A stretch of 64,000 bases of DNA, taken from positions 124,001 through 188,000 of the forward strand of contig CANMQH010000001.1 in assembly GCA_947499935.1 (NCBI GenBank), read 5' to 3'. This DNA is from an uncultured Algibacter sp. (GTDB lineage: Bacteria; Bacteroidota; Bacteroidia; Flavobacteriales; Flavobacteriaceae). Below are positions 1 to 8,291 of this stretch, one piece after another. Numbering within the stretch: the stretch's first letter is position 1; every line of letters begins with the position of its first letter. The notes below the pieces were generated by a model, which worked only from the letters and a program-made list of their open reading frames with translations, was not told the origin of the DNA and made no database searches. A program made the translations under genes and the position numbers.

Positions 1-519
1 GATTTGGATTATGAAAAAAAAGTACAGTTGCAACCTCATATTGTTTATTTAGCTAATTCTAGTAATGTTAAAGTGGGCGTAACTAGAAAAACCCAAGTGC
101 CAACGCGTTGGATTGATCAGGGCGCGCACGAAGCTATAGAAATTGTAGAAGTACCCAATAGATATTTGGCAGGCATTACAGAGGTTGCTTTAAAAGATTT
201 TGTAGCCGATAAGACCAATTGGAGAAAAATGTTGAAAAATGATATAGAAGATGAGAGTTTGGTAGTGTGGCGTGATCGTTTAAAACAGTATATACCAGAC
301 GAAGCCAAAGATTATTTTATACAAAATAATACTGAAACACATCTAGCGTTTCCTGTTAATCAATATCCCGAAAAGCCTAAAAGTTTAAACCTTACTAAAG
401 AACATAAATTTACAGGCAAACTAGTAGGTGTAAAAGGGCAATACTTAATTTTTGAAGACAATACTGTATTTAATGTTCGTGCTAACGAGGGGTTGGTTGT
501 TAAAATAACTTTAGCCTAG
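1..519 (+). CDS. DUF2797 domain protein, 3' part (cut by window start)
   Basis: The reading frame is open from base 1, so the gene begins upstream of the window; the TTG at base 4 is only the first possible start inside it. The visible 172 residues look like the C-terminal two thirds of a DUF2797 protein. I recognise the family by a stretch with YLANSSNVKVGVTR followed by PTRWIDQGA, which resembles the GIY-YIG-like core of these proteins, and by the end region with LAFPVNQYPEKPKSLNL. The biochemical role of the family is not known to me. It ends one base before the convergent LysE-type gene. Confidence is good for the family and low for any function. Confidence 0.75.
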   Translation, partial: DLDYEKKVQLQPHIVYLANSSNVKVGVTRKTQVPTRWIDQGAHEAIEIVEVPNRYLAGITEVALKDFVADKTNWRKMLKNDIEDESLVVWRDRLKQYIPDEAKDYFIQNNTETHLAFPVNQYPEKPKSLNLTKEHKFTGKLVGVKGQYLIFEDNTVFNVRANEGLVVKITLA

Positions 520-520
520 C

Positions 521-1138
521 TTAAATATAAAGTTTAACAGCTTGGAAAAACGCTACAAGTACCAACAATACGCCAGTAATCTTGTTAACTATAACAGAGG
601 TGTTATTGACTTTGTTTTTAATTAATTTACTACATATACTATAAAGATATAGTGTTAGTAATTTTCCCAAATACACGCCCAAAAAGAATAGGAGTAGCGT
701 TACAAATGAAGAATGTAATGAGAGCATAATATATTTATTATTAATTATGCTAAATGCTATAACCCAATATATTAATACAGGAGGGTTTAAAATACCTAAA
801 AAAAAACCAGTAGCATATTTAGATTGCGTAAGTCTTATTCGTTTTGTAGTTTCAGAATGTTTTTTGAAAAATAAATATAAGCCAATAAGCCCCAAAGCAA
901 AAATAATAATAACTTGAAGCCATGTATTATGGTTAAAGAAGTCTATAAGCATCATGTTGTATTGTAATGCACAAAACGATAAGATAACTTCTGCTATTCC
1001 TGCAGCTAAAGCAATTTTAAAGGCTTTGGTTACATTTTCCTTTAGTGTTGTATTTATTACGGCAATGTTAGATGCTCCCAGCGGTAGCGCTCCGAGAGTA
1101 GATGTTAAAAGTCCTAAAAGTAAATAAACAAAAATCAT
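521..1138 (-). CDS. LysE/RhtB family amino-acid exporter-like membrane protein
   Basis: A 205-residue protein of about six hydrophobic segments. The N-terminus carries the LysE-type PLGASNIAVINTTL segment after the first membrane helix, and a second conserved stretch GFFLGILNPPVLIYW sits in the middle, as in LysE/RhtB translocators that export amino acids or related small molecules across the inner membrane. The substrate cannot be told from sequence. The ATG used (1136-1138) lies inside the first copy of a perfect 66-bp tandem duplication, so the 5' untranslated region has been doubled. It converges with the DUF2797 gene with a one-base gap. Confidence 0.75.
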   Translation of the reverse strand: MIFVYLLLGLLTSTLGALPLGASNIAVINTTLKENVTKAFKIALAAGIAEVILSFCALQYNMMLIDFFNHNTWLQVIIIFALGLIGLYLFFKKHSETTKRIRLTQSKYATGFFLGILNPPVLIYWVIAFSIINNKYIMLSLHSSFVTLLLFFLGVYLGKLLTLYLYSICSKLIKNKVNNTSVIVNKITGVLLVLVAFFQAVKLYI

Positions 1139-1266
1139 AAATAATTTGTAGAAGAAGCCTTTAAAAACTTACACAGAAATCAATATTTATATCTCATAAA
1201 TCATAAATAATTTGTAGAAGAAGCCTTTAAAAACTTACACAGAAATCAATATTTATATCTCATAAA
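1135..1266. repeat. Perfect 66-bp tandem duplication over the LysE-type start codon
   Basis: Bases 1135-1200 and 1201-1266 are identical 66-mers directly abutting. Copy 1 contains the start codon of the LysE-type gene; copy 2 carries a second upstream ATG (at 1204 on the minus strand) that meets a TAA after five codons. The duplication therefore moves any upstream promoter 66 bp away and adds a tiny upstream frame. Complete identity suggests a recent event, such as replication slippage, or an assembly artefact. Confidence 0.95.
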
Positions 1267-1484
1267 TTTTGAAATGATTCATCATAAATTTGAGTTGTAC
1301 TTTCCTTAGATGAAATAGGAAATAAAAGTATAACTACAATTTTAGATTTTGTTTAAATTATTAATTATCAAAACAACTAATTTAATCCGTTATTTTAAGT
1401 CTATTAGGTTTTGTAGTTTCTATTAGGAATTAGAGATATTTAACGCAAAGAAGCATGTAGCGTCATTATATTTGAAATAAAAAA
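1267..1484. other. Intergenic stretch between LysE-type gene and rpsU terminator
   Basis: AT-rich spacer with no coding frame that I can support. It contains an imperfect dyad around 1294-1335 (TACTTTCCT against AGGAAATAAAAGTA), and presumably the promoter of the LysE-type gene, but no clear TAnnTTTG box was identified. Confidence 0.4.
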
Positions 1485-1509
1485 CCGTATACAAAAGTTT
1501 TGTATACGG
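1474..1509 (-). terminator. Rho-independent terminator of rpsU
   Basis: Bases 1485-1509 form a perfect 12-bp inverted repeat around a single central base (ccgtatacaaaa / ttttgtatacgg). On the minus strand it is followed by a T-rich run (complement of 1474-1484). It lies about 30 bases past the rpsU stop codon. Confidence 0.85.
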
Positions 1510-1539
1510 CTATAATATGTGGGTTTAAAAGATAAGAAA

Positions 1540-1734
1540 TTAAACTTCTTCTTGATCTCTTAAATTTTGAATGTATTCTGCTTTTTGAACTTCGCGACGT
1601 CTTTTAACAGATGGTTTTGTAAAGAATTGTCCATCTCTTAAGTTTTGCATTACTTTAATGTTTCTGTGCTTACGCTTGTAACGTTTTAAAGCACGCTCAA
1701 TATTTTCGCCGTCTTTAACTATTATCTTTAACAT
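1540..1734 (-). CDS. rpsU: 30S ribosomal protein S21
   Basis: A 64-residue basic protein, the usual length for S21 in Bacteroidota. It begins with MLKIIVKDGENIERALKRYK and contains KPSVKRRREVQKAEY, the characteristic Arg/Lys-rich S21 core. It is a small-subunit protein located near the 3' end of 16S rRNA. In Bacteroidota bS21, with bS18 and bS6, is reported to help sequester the anti-Shine-Dalgarno sequence, which fits the general lack of Shine-Dalgarno motifs in this window. It is a single-gene unit with its own strong terminator downstream. Confidence 0.97.
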   Translation of the reverse strand: MLKIIVKDGENIERALKRYKRKHRNIKVMQNLRDGQFFTKPSVKRRREVQKAEYIQNLRDQEEV

Positions 1735-1870
1735 AATTATCTTTTAATTAATTCTATTCTTTAGGTGTTTAATTTCCTAATAATAAGTTTGCAAAATTTG
1801 GGCTTTTTATTTAAAAAACCTAATAATTTAAAGTTTAATTTAAAAAACTAATAAAAACCTAAAACTACGT

Positions 1871-4552
1871 CTATTTTACAGAGTCTTTAACCTTTTTCTT
1901 TTTATTACCAAACAGGCCGTCAAGGGCATTTTTTACTGTGTTGGTGGTATTATTGGTTTTTGTAGAATCTGTTTTGGTTTTTTGACCTCCAATAATACCG
2001 CTAAGAACATCTTTAACAGCATCAGTTTGTTTTTGTTTTACAGAATCTGTTTTAGATTTATTACTTCCAATAACATCACCAATTAAGCTTTTAACTTTGT
2101 CTTTGCCTTTATTTAATAGTTTTTGCTTTTCAATTTCAACAAGTTGTTTGGTTAGGTTGGATACTCCGCTTGTTAAATCGGTTTTAACATTTGGATTAGT
2201 ATAAGTGCCTCCAATATTTGCAGTAACAGGAACTGTTAGCTCGTTAACGTCACTATCATTTATTTTGCCAATAAGCCTGTTAACCTCACTGCCTAAGTAT
2301 TTAGCTGGGACATTAAGGACAGCACTATAATTTAACGTTTTATCAAAACCATGAGCGCCAGAAACCGTGATGCCAATATCTTTATATTTTAAATCGAATG
2401 GCTCAACGCTAACTTTGCCATTAGCAAAACTAAGTTTTGTTTTCAAGTCTTTTAAATCCAACTTATCAAACTCAATAAAACTAAGTGCGCCTTCAAGTTT
2501 GCTTAAAAGGCCGTCTTGGGTGGCGCCTATTTTGGTGTTTAATAATTCGGCAAGTGCTTTGCCAGAAACACTATTTAAATCTGGAGAGAATTCTTGGTCC
2601 AAGTTACCAGATAAATTAATATTGGTATTAATTTTACCTTGTAATAGTTTTGCAATAGGGGCTAAATTTTGCAATAATTCTAATTCTTTAAAGGATTTAG
2701 AAATATCAAAACCATTAGCGCCAAGATTTAAATTAAAAGTTGGTGTCTCATTTTTTGTTGATACATCTCCAGAAATGGATAAGGCGCCATCAAATATACT
2801 AGAGGTCATATCTTTTAAATTAGCCTGTTGGTCTTTAATAGAAAGTGACCCTTTAATGTCTTTTAGATTTAAATTATCGTAGATTACTGTCTTTGCGTTG
2901 GCATTGATTGTGCAATCTAAAAATGCTGGAATTTTTAAAGATTCGGTATCGTTAGTCGTTTTGTTATCTGTTGGTGTAGATTCATCTTCAGACATAAAAT
3001 CACTAACTTTAAATAGATTAGAATTTAACTGAAAATTCCCTTTTAAAGTATTGTCACTTAATAAAAAACCTAATAAGTTATTAATAGTTCCTGTGGCATC
3101 TAAATCGCTATCTCCTGTTTTAGCTTTAAAATTATTTAGAGAGACTGTACCTGGATTAAAGGTCATGCTGGCCTGTGAAATATGAATTGGATTTACAATA
3201 TCTTCAGAAGAAAACACAAAGTCGGTAACGCTAGCAGAACCATTGTTTTTAATACGCTCATAGGCATTGGTTTCTATAGCTTTCATATCAAAAGCCGTGT
3301 TTATTTTTCCTTTTAAAAGCCCAGTTAATGTGTTTTCTAATTCAATAGGATAGACTTTTGTAATATTTGCTAAATTTAAAGCGCCATCTATATGCGCATC
3401 TACAAACATGTTTTTGGTTATGTTTTTTAATGTCGCAGAAGATTTAAAGACATCTTCATCAATTTTAAAATTGAGTGTCTTAATATCAACATAAGTATCA
3501 TCAACATGTCCAGTTTCATTTTTTATAATGGTGTTTATAATAATGTTGCTTACGCGTTTTGGTAAGTCTGGATATTTAAAAGAAGCATTGTGAGATACAA
3601 TACTAATATCTAATTTAGGGATGGTTTCATCAGAGCTTAATCCTTTTACAATACCTTTAATTTTAAAGTCTCCAGAGGTCTCTACCTGATCAATATTTTT
3701 TGAATATTGTTTTGGGATAATCGCTAAGAAATTTTTAAAATCGGACTCTGGGTTTTCAAACGTAATATCAATGTTTTGTCCATTTTCTAATTGCTGTACA
3801 AAGCCATTAAACTCTATGGGGAGTTGGTTTATTAAAGCTTTATTTTCTTTAAAAGTATATTTGCTATTGGCTAAATCTAACCCAATTAAGGCATCTAGTT
3901 TAATGGGGTTATTACTTAAATAATTGCTGCTATCTAACGTAAAGCTAACATTAGCTTCGGTTTTTGTGTCTAATTCAGACGATTCTGCTGTAAATTTTCC
4001 AGCACCTTCGTGGTTAAATTCAGAAAGGTGAATTAACATTTTAGAAATATCGTCAATATAAGTTATGGCACTGTTTTTAATGCTATAATTTTCAATATCA
4101 AAGGCAAAACTACCAGATTCAGGTTTGGTAGAGGTTTGTTCTTTTTCTTCTTTGGCAATATCAAAATTAGTTTGGCCAAATTTGTCTGTTTTAAGGGTAA
4201 GTAGTGTTTCGTTAACAGCTATAGAATTAATGATGATAGGTTCTTCGCCACTGGTTTTAAACAGCTCTTTAATAGACATAGAAAACGCAATATTTTTTGC
4301 AGTAACTAAAGTCTCGTCTTTAAATGGCTCAAAATTAGTGATAACCAAATCACTTACCGATACGTGTGCATTGGGGAAATTTCTAATAAAACTTAAGCTA
4401 ACATCACTAAACTCAACCTTGGCATTTAGATTTTCGTTTATAAAACGCTTAACCATATCTTTTATTTGTCCTTGAAAAGCAAAAGGAATTGCTATAAGCA
4501 AGGCTAATATTATAAGTAGGGTGATGCCAATAATTTTAAAAACTTTTTTCAT
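1871..4552 (-). CDS. AsmA-like family envelope protein
   Basis: An 893-residue protein with one N-terminal membrane anchor (residues about 4-27) followed directly by the AsmA-type start region (KRFINENLNAKVEFSDVSLSFIRNFPNAHVSVSDL) and then a long, beta-rich body. AsmA/TamB/YhdP-type proteins are rod-like repeating beta-groove proteins that span the periplasm and are linked to phospholipid transport and outer-membrane assembly. The C-terminus is a low-complexity Lys/Thr/Asp/Ser tail with repeated KTDS(V/T)K segments (about residues 830-893), probably unstructured. It is a stand-alone gene between rpsU and the queuosine transporter. The family call is firm; the exact lipid role is inference. 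Confidence 0.85.
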   Translation of the reverse strand: MKKVFKIIGITLLIILALLIAIPFAFQGQIKDMVKRFINENLNAKVEFSDVSLSFIRNFPNAHVSVSDLVITNFEPFKDETLVTAKNIAFSMSIKELFKTSGEEPIIINSIAVNETLLTLKTDKFGQTNFDIAKEEKEQTSTKPESGSFAFDIENYSIKNSAITYIDDISKMLIHLSEFNHEGAGKFTAESSELDTKTEANVSFTLDSSNYLSNNPIKLDALIGLDLANSKYTFKENKALINQLPIEFNGFVQQLENGQNIDITFENPESDFKNFLAIIPKQYSKNIDQVETSGDFKIKGIVKGLSSDETIPKLDISIVSHNASFKYPDLPKRVSNIIINTIIKNETGHVDDTYVDIKTLNFKIDEDVFKSSATLKNITKNMFVDAHIDGALNLANITKVYPIELENTLTGLLKGKINTAFDMKAIETNAYERIKNNGSASVTDFVFSSEDIVNPIHISQASMTFNPGTVSLNNFKAKTGDSDLDATGTINNLLGFLLSDNTLKGNFQLNSNLFKVSDFMSEDESTPTDNKTTNDTESLKIPAFLDCTINANAKTVIYDNLNLKDIKGSLSIKDQQANLKDMTSSIFDGALSISGDVSTKNETPTFNLNLGANGFDISKSFKELELLQNLAPIAKLLQGKINTNINLSGNLDQEFSPDLNSVSGKALAELLNTKIGATQDGLLSKLEGALSFIEFDKLDLKDLKTKLSFANGKVSVEPFDLKYKDIGITVSGAHGFDKTLNYSAVLNVPAKYLGSEVNRLIGKINDSDVNELTVPVTANIGGTYTNPNVKTDLTSGVSNLTKQLVEIEKQKLLNKGKDKVKSLIGDVIGSNKSKTDSVKQKQTDAVKDVLSGIIGGQKTKTDSTKTNNTTNTVKNALDGLFGNKKKKVKDSVK

Positions 4553-4692
4553 AATTGCTATTTAGTTTAATATACGAAATAAGCTGTTATAATAGCGAAA
4601 TAACAAAAAAGTTTATTACAAATTTAACCTAAAAGATTATTATATGAATGCAAACCAAAATCTTATGGATTTTATGTTTTTTATCGAGAATT

Positions 4693-5397
4693 TCATACCA
4701 AATTAATTTCTTGGTTTACTCTTAAATGAAATCGTTTTCTAAATAAATAGACTCCTAAATATAAAAAAGGTGTATCGCAAGCAGCTATGATTACTTTAAA
4801 TAAAAATCCGCTAATTAATAAACCCTTAAAATTAGCCCAATCTATAATGCCAAAAGAACACAATAAAAACGTAATAGAAAACGTGTCTACAAATTGCGAA
4901 AACCAAGTTGAAAAATTATTTCTAAGCCATAAATGTTTGCCTTTCGTTAAGCGTTTCCAGAAATGATATATTTGTATATCTATAAATTGAGCAAACAAAT
5001 AGGTAAGCATACTGGCAAAAACAGCAATAGCCGAATTGCCAAAAACAGTATTAAACATATCATCCTTTACATAAGACCATGAGGTAGCTGGTACATGGTT
5101 GGCAGTGTATATAATTAGTAAAGAAAATAAGGAAGCAAAAATACCTGTAACTACAATGTCATTAGCACGTTTTTTACCATAAATCTCGCTAATTAAGTCG
5201 GTAATTAAAAACGTTATGGGGTATGGTAAAATACCTACTGAAATTTCAAAAAGCTTGGTTCCGAAAATTTCAATATCTAACGGATACCAGTAAAAGAATT
5301 TTTGAAAAATAAGATTAGAAACCACTAGAGAGGTGATAAATAAAGCTCCTAAAAGTATGTAAATACGTTGTGCAGCTAATTTGTCTTTTAATGTCAT
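4693..5397 (-). CDS. Queuosine precursor transporter (YhhQ/VUT family)
   Basis: A membrane protein of about six helices with the family signatures YPITFLITDLISEIYGKKRAND and, later, RNNFSTWFSQFVDTFSITFLL. YhhQ-type proteins import queuine precursors such as preQ0/preQ1 for tRNA wobble modification. The frame is open further upstream to an ATG at 5475, but the extra 26 residues are aromatic-rich and unlike the family. The ATG at 5397, giving MTLKDKLAAQRIYILLG and 234 residues, matches the usual length and start, so I chose that. It is monocistronic. Confidence 0.85.
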   Translation of the reverse strand: MTLKDKLAAQRIYILLGALFITSLVVSNLIFQKFFYWYPLDIEIFGTKLFEISVGILPYPITFLITDLISEIYGKKRANDIVVTGIFASLFSLLIIYTANHVPATSWSYVKDDMFNTVFGNSAIAVFASMLTYLFAQFIDIQIYHFWKRLTKGKHLWLRNNFSTWFSQFVDTFSITFLLCSFGIIDWANFKGLLISGFLFKVIIAACDTPFLYLGVYLFRKRFHLRVNQEINLV

Positions 5398-5665
5398 ATA
5401 AATGGCGAATAAATTATAGCGTAGATTATAAAGATAAAAACTTCTAGATATAAAAGCCCAGAAAGTTAGGAACAACTTTAAATGATACGTTATATTGAAC
5501 TCATCCAGACTTTTTCTAATTTAAAAATAATAATAAAAATCACCTTATGTTTTGTTTATTTTAAAATTAAGATGAGTCATAGAAAAATTTAAATACCTTA
5601 ACTGTGAATAAATAGCTGTTTTAATTTAATAGATTAAAAATTGTTTTAGTTATTTTGCTTTTTCT

Positions 5666-6796
5666 ATGATGAAGCTCACAAGATACCATATAGCACTTGG
5701 CAGTAATAAAGGTGATAAATTTAAAAATTTACAGCATGCTCTCGATGTGGTTTATGAGCGCATTGGTAACATAACGTTAATTTCTAAGGTATATAAATCT
5801 CCTGCATTTGGTTTTGAGAGTGACGATTTTTTTAATGCATGTTTTGTAGTAGAAAGTGAATTAGTTCCTGAAGATGTGCTTAAAAAGCTTCAAGAGATAG
5901 AGATTTACTTAGGGCGCACGCCAAAAACAACGCTTGGGTATGAAGCTCGTGTTATAGATTTGGATATAATTTTTGCAGAAGACCAGATTATAAACTCTAA
6001 CACGCTACAAGTGCCTCATCCAGAAATGGAAAAGAGAAAATTTGTGTTACAACCTCTAAATGATATTGCACCAAAAACTAAGCATCCAAAATTAGATGAA
6101 GAGGTTGGTATTTTGTTGGCTAATTGTAATGATTTATCTGTTTTAGAACCTATTAATATATGGCTTAAAAACCCAAGTAAAGCATTCAATTTTTCGAGAT
6201 ATAATTACATTGCTATAGAAGGTAATATAGGCTCCGGAAAAACAAGCTTAACTAATAAAATAGGTCGTGATTTTAATGCAAAACTTATTTTAGAACGGTT
6301 TTCAGATAATCCATTTCTGCCTAAGTTTTATAAAGATTCTAGTAGGTATGCTTTTACTTTAGAGATGTCTTTTTTGGCTGATAGGTATCAGCAAATCTCA
6401 GAAGATGTATTACAGTTAGATTTGTTTAAGGATTTTATGGTTAGTGATTACGATGTTTTTAAATCACTTATTTTTTCTAAAATTACACTTCAAGAAGATG
6501 AATTTAAACTCTATAGAACTCTTTTTTATTTAATGTATAAAGATTTAAGAAAGCCAGATTTGTATGTTTATTTATACCAAAATACCCAGCGATTACAAGA
6601 AAACATAAAAAAACGAGGACGAGATTATGAGCAAAATATCGATAACGAGTATCTAGAAAAAATTAATACGGGTTATTTAGATTTTTTAAAATCGCAAACC
6701 GATTTTAATATTAAAATTATTGATGTTTCAGAAAAAGATTTTATTGAAAATAGGGCAGATTATCTATGGGTTTTAAGGCAGATTTGTGACGTGTGA
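5666..6796 (+). CDS. folK: FolK - deoxynucleoside kinase fusion protein
   Basis: Two enzymes in one 376-residue chain. Residues about 5-160 are 2-amino-4-hydroxy-6-hydroxymethyldihydropteridine pyrophosphokinase (HPPK, folate synthesis). The ALGSN start, the YKSPAFGF loop, the E..LGR segment and RVIDLDIIF with the paired catalytic Asp residues are all present. Residues about 176-376 are a deoxynucleoside kinase: P-loop GNIGSGKTS at 186-194, then ERF.DNPFLPKFYKD, DRYQQ and a YLYQNTQRLQENIKKRGRDYE lid region. HPPK makes the pterin diphosphate for dihydropteroate synthase; the kinase salvages deoxynucleosides. The pairing links folate supply with deoxynucleotide supply. ATG-ATG at the start leaves a one-residue ambiguity. 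It is flanked by convergent or unrelated genes. Confidence 0.92.
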   Translation: MMKLTRYHIALGSNKGDKFKNLQHALDVVYERIGNITLISKVYKSPAFGFESDDFFNACFVVESELVPEDVLKKLQEIEIYLGRTPKTTLGYEARVIDLDIIFAEDQIINSNTLQVPHPEMEKRKFVLQPLNDIAPKTKHPKLDEEVGILLANCNDLSVLEPINIWLKNPSKAFNFSRYNYIAIEGNIGSGKTSLTNKIGRDFNAKLILERFSDNPFLPKFYKDSSRYAFTLEMSFLADRYQQISEDVLQLDLFKDFMVSDYDVFKSLIFSKITLQEDEFKLYRTLFYLMYKDLRKPDLYVYLYQNTQRLQENIKKRGRDYEQNIDNEYLEKINTGYLDFLKSQTDFNIKIIDVSEKDFIENRADYLWVLRQICDV

Positions 6797-6816
6797 TAGT
6801 TGTTGTATTTACAAGT

Positions 6817-7371
6817 TTATTTTAATCTAACACGCTTAATTCTTAAATAATCACGCACACTAGGGTCAGTAAAAATGGTTTTGCCAGATATCTTGTTTCT
6901 TTTAGCATTAAAATCGTGATCTTTAAAAAAAGGCCTATCAAATACATTATGTATGTCGTAACCTAGAACATGTAATTTGCCAACTAGATGAGTAAATTCA
7001 TAATGTTCTGTCATGTTTTGATGCTTTAAAATATGGTTTCTAATGGCATTAAATAATGCAGCATAGCCTACGCAATGGGCTCTGTTTTTAATAAGAGTAT
7101 TATTTGGATTGCTAGGCGCTTTATTAAAGGTAAATTTTAGTTTTTCGGATGTTATTTGGTTACTCAAATCTATAACATCTTCAATGTTTAAAATTTTATT
7201 TTTAATTTGTGCGTCAATCTCATTGATGAGGTTAACGTTAGTTAAGGCCATATTTTTTCTAACATTAATTTTATTGTACTTAACAAGGCTTCTATATAAA
7301 AAACCGCGGCATAAAATAATTGTTAAAGCTATTATAACTGTATATTTTAAAATGTTTTTAAGTCGCTTCAA
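6817..7371 (-). CDS. Membrane-anchored transglutaminase-like hypothetical protein
   Basis: A 184-residue protein with one N-terminal hydrophobic segment (about residues 9-27) and a soluble domain. NRAHCVGYAALFNAI resembles the nucleophile-Cys helix of transglutaminase-like (papain-fold) proteins. It is followed by His-containing segments (YDIHNVF, KDHDFN) and a late IFTDPSV that could supply the Asp of a Cys-His-Asp triad. This assignment rests on motif order only. No ATG is available near the start: the call uses a TTG at 7371 and the frame stays open upstream, so the true start may differ. It converges with the folK fusion gene. Confidence 0.5.
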   Translation of the reverse strand: MKRLKNILKYTVIIALTIILCRGFLYRSLVKYNKINVRKNMALTNVNLINEIDAQIKNKILNIEDVIDLSNQITSEKLKFTFNKAPSNPNNTLIKNRAHCVGYAALFNAIRNHILKHQNMTEHYEFTHLVGKLHVLGYDIHNVFDRPFFKDHDFNAKRNKISGKTIFTDPSVRDYLRIKRVRLK

Positions 7372-7451
7372 AAAAAATATAAATTTTAAATACCGATGAT
7401 ATTGTTATATAATAACGCTTTAAGTTTTGCTTTAGTTTATCACTTACAAGC

Positions 7452-7487
7452 ATAAAAAAGCACCCGTAAAATTAATTTATGGGTGCT
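7452..7487 (-). terminator. Rho-independent terminator of the DoxX operon
   Basis: A 12-bp stem (7459-7470 with 7476-7487, one G-T pair) and a five-base loop, followed on the minus strand by a run of six T (complement of 7454-7459). It sits about 25 bases past the DoxX stop codon. Confidence 0.85.
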
Positions 7488-7510
7488 AATAATATTTTTA
7501 ATATGGTATT

Positions 7511-7870
7511 TTATACTATAAAAACTTTGCGGTCGTAAATCCATGATACAATAATGCTAACAACAGCTATAACAGAAAGCATGCTTTCTCCATCTCCAGC
7601 TATGGTATGAGCTGCAAGTGCTAAAATAGCATCAAAAAGAAACCCAGCATAAGCTAATTCTTTTAGAAATTTAGATTTTTTTGTTAAAATGGCAATAACT
7701 GCTGCAATTTTAAGTATTGCCAATGGGTAAATAAGCCAAGTTGGGAAGCCTAGGTGAACAAAAAAGCCTGAGGCTCTTTCGTAATTAAATAAATACATGC
7801 CTGCCGATAAAAGAAAAACGAGACACATAATACTTGTGGATATCCAATAAATGATTTTATTTGTTTTCAT
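7511..7870 (-). CDS. DoxX family membrane protein
   Basis: A 119-residue protein of four hydrophobic helices. The family pattern is visible: GMYLFNYERASGFFVHLGFPTWLIYPLAILKI, then LKELAYAGFLFDAILALAAH. DoxX-like proteins are small inner-membrane proteins. Some members work with redox or sulfur enzymes, but most have no assigned reaction. It is the third gene of an apparent operon with an NTF2-like protein and a peroxiredoxin-like protein (gaps 24 and 4 bases), which points to a redox or stress role. The last step of that reasoning is inference. Confidence 0.75.
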   Translation of the reverse strand: MKTNKIIYWISTSIMCLVFLLSAGMYLFNYERASGFFVHLGFPTWLIYPLAILKIAAVIAILTKKSKFLKELAYAGFLFDAILALAAHTIAGDGESMLSVIAVVSIIVSWIYDRKVFIV

Positions 7871-7894
7871 AATTTGTAATTTGTTAATTAATAT

Positions 7895-8287
7895 TTAATT
7901 AAGTGGTTGGGCAAAAATAACCTCTCGCACAACTTGCCACCTTTGTTCTTCGAAAATTAAATCAATACTTAAGGTTAGTTTTTGTTCTTCGTCGGTTAAT
8001 TTCACTTTTCTAGTTACTATAGCATGCGCTTTGTTCGCTTCTGCTTCAATAAGATTAAACTCAGCCCATGTGTTTAGTGGTGGTTCATTATTATCTAACT
8101 TAGATTGAAATAAGTTTTTAAAAGCGTCTTTATTAGCTTTCATAATATCGCCATTATCATTAACCATCGTTACATCTAAATCTTTATGATACAAAAGCTC
8201 TAATTGATTAATGTTAAAACTAGTCCCAGCTTGAATGAGTTTGTTAATGGTAGTTTCTACTTCTTTTTTTAAATTATTATCTTTCAT
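7895..8287 (-). CDS. NTF2-like/SnoaL-type small protein
   Basis: A 130-residue cytoplasmic protein with a predicted cone-fold pattern: N-terminal helix (VETTINKLIQAG), LELLYHKDLDVTMV, then alternating strands ending VDLIFEEQRWQVVREV-like residues, as in NTF2-like domains (DUF4440/SnoaL-like). These folds bind small ligands or act as enzymes, and the active-site residues are too variable to assign a reaction. It lies four bases downstream of the peroxiredoxin-like gene and 24 bases upstream of the DoxX gene, almost certainly cotranscribed. Confidence 0.65.
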   Translation of the reverse strand: MKDNNLKKEVETTINKLIQAGTSFNINQLELLYHKDLDVTMVNDNGDIMKANKDAFKNLFQSKLDNNEPPLNTWAEFNLIEAEANKAHAIVTRKVKLTDEEQKLTLSIDLIFEEQRWQVVREVIFAQPLN

Positions 8288-8291
8288 GATA

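Noticed and set aside
2367-2882. 171-codon plus-strand frame inside the AsmA-like gene
   Set aside because: Shadow of the AsmA reading frame on the other strand, with no recognisable domain or promoter.
5398-5475. 26-residue N-terminal extension of the queuosine transporter
   Set aside because: Aromatic-rich and unlike the family; the internal ATG gives the usual start and length.
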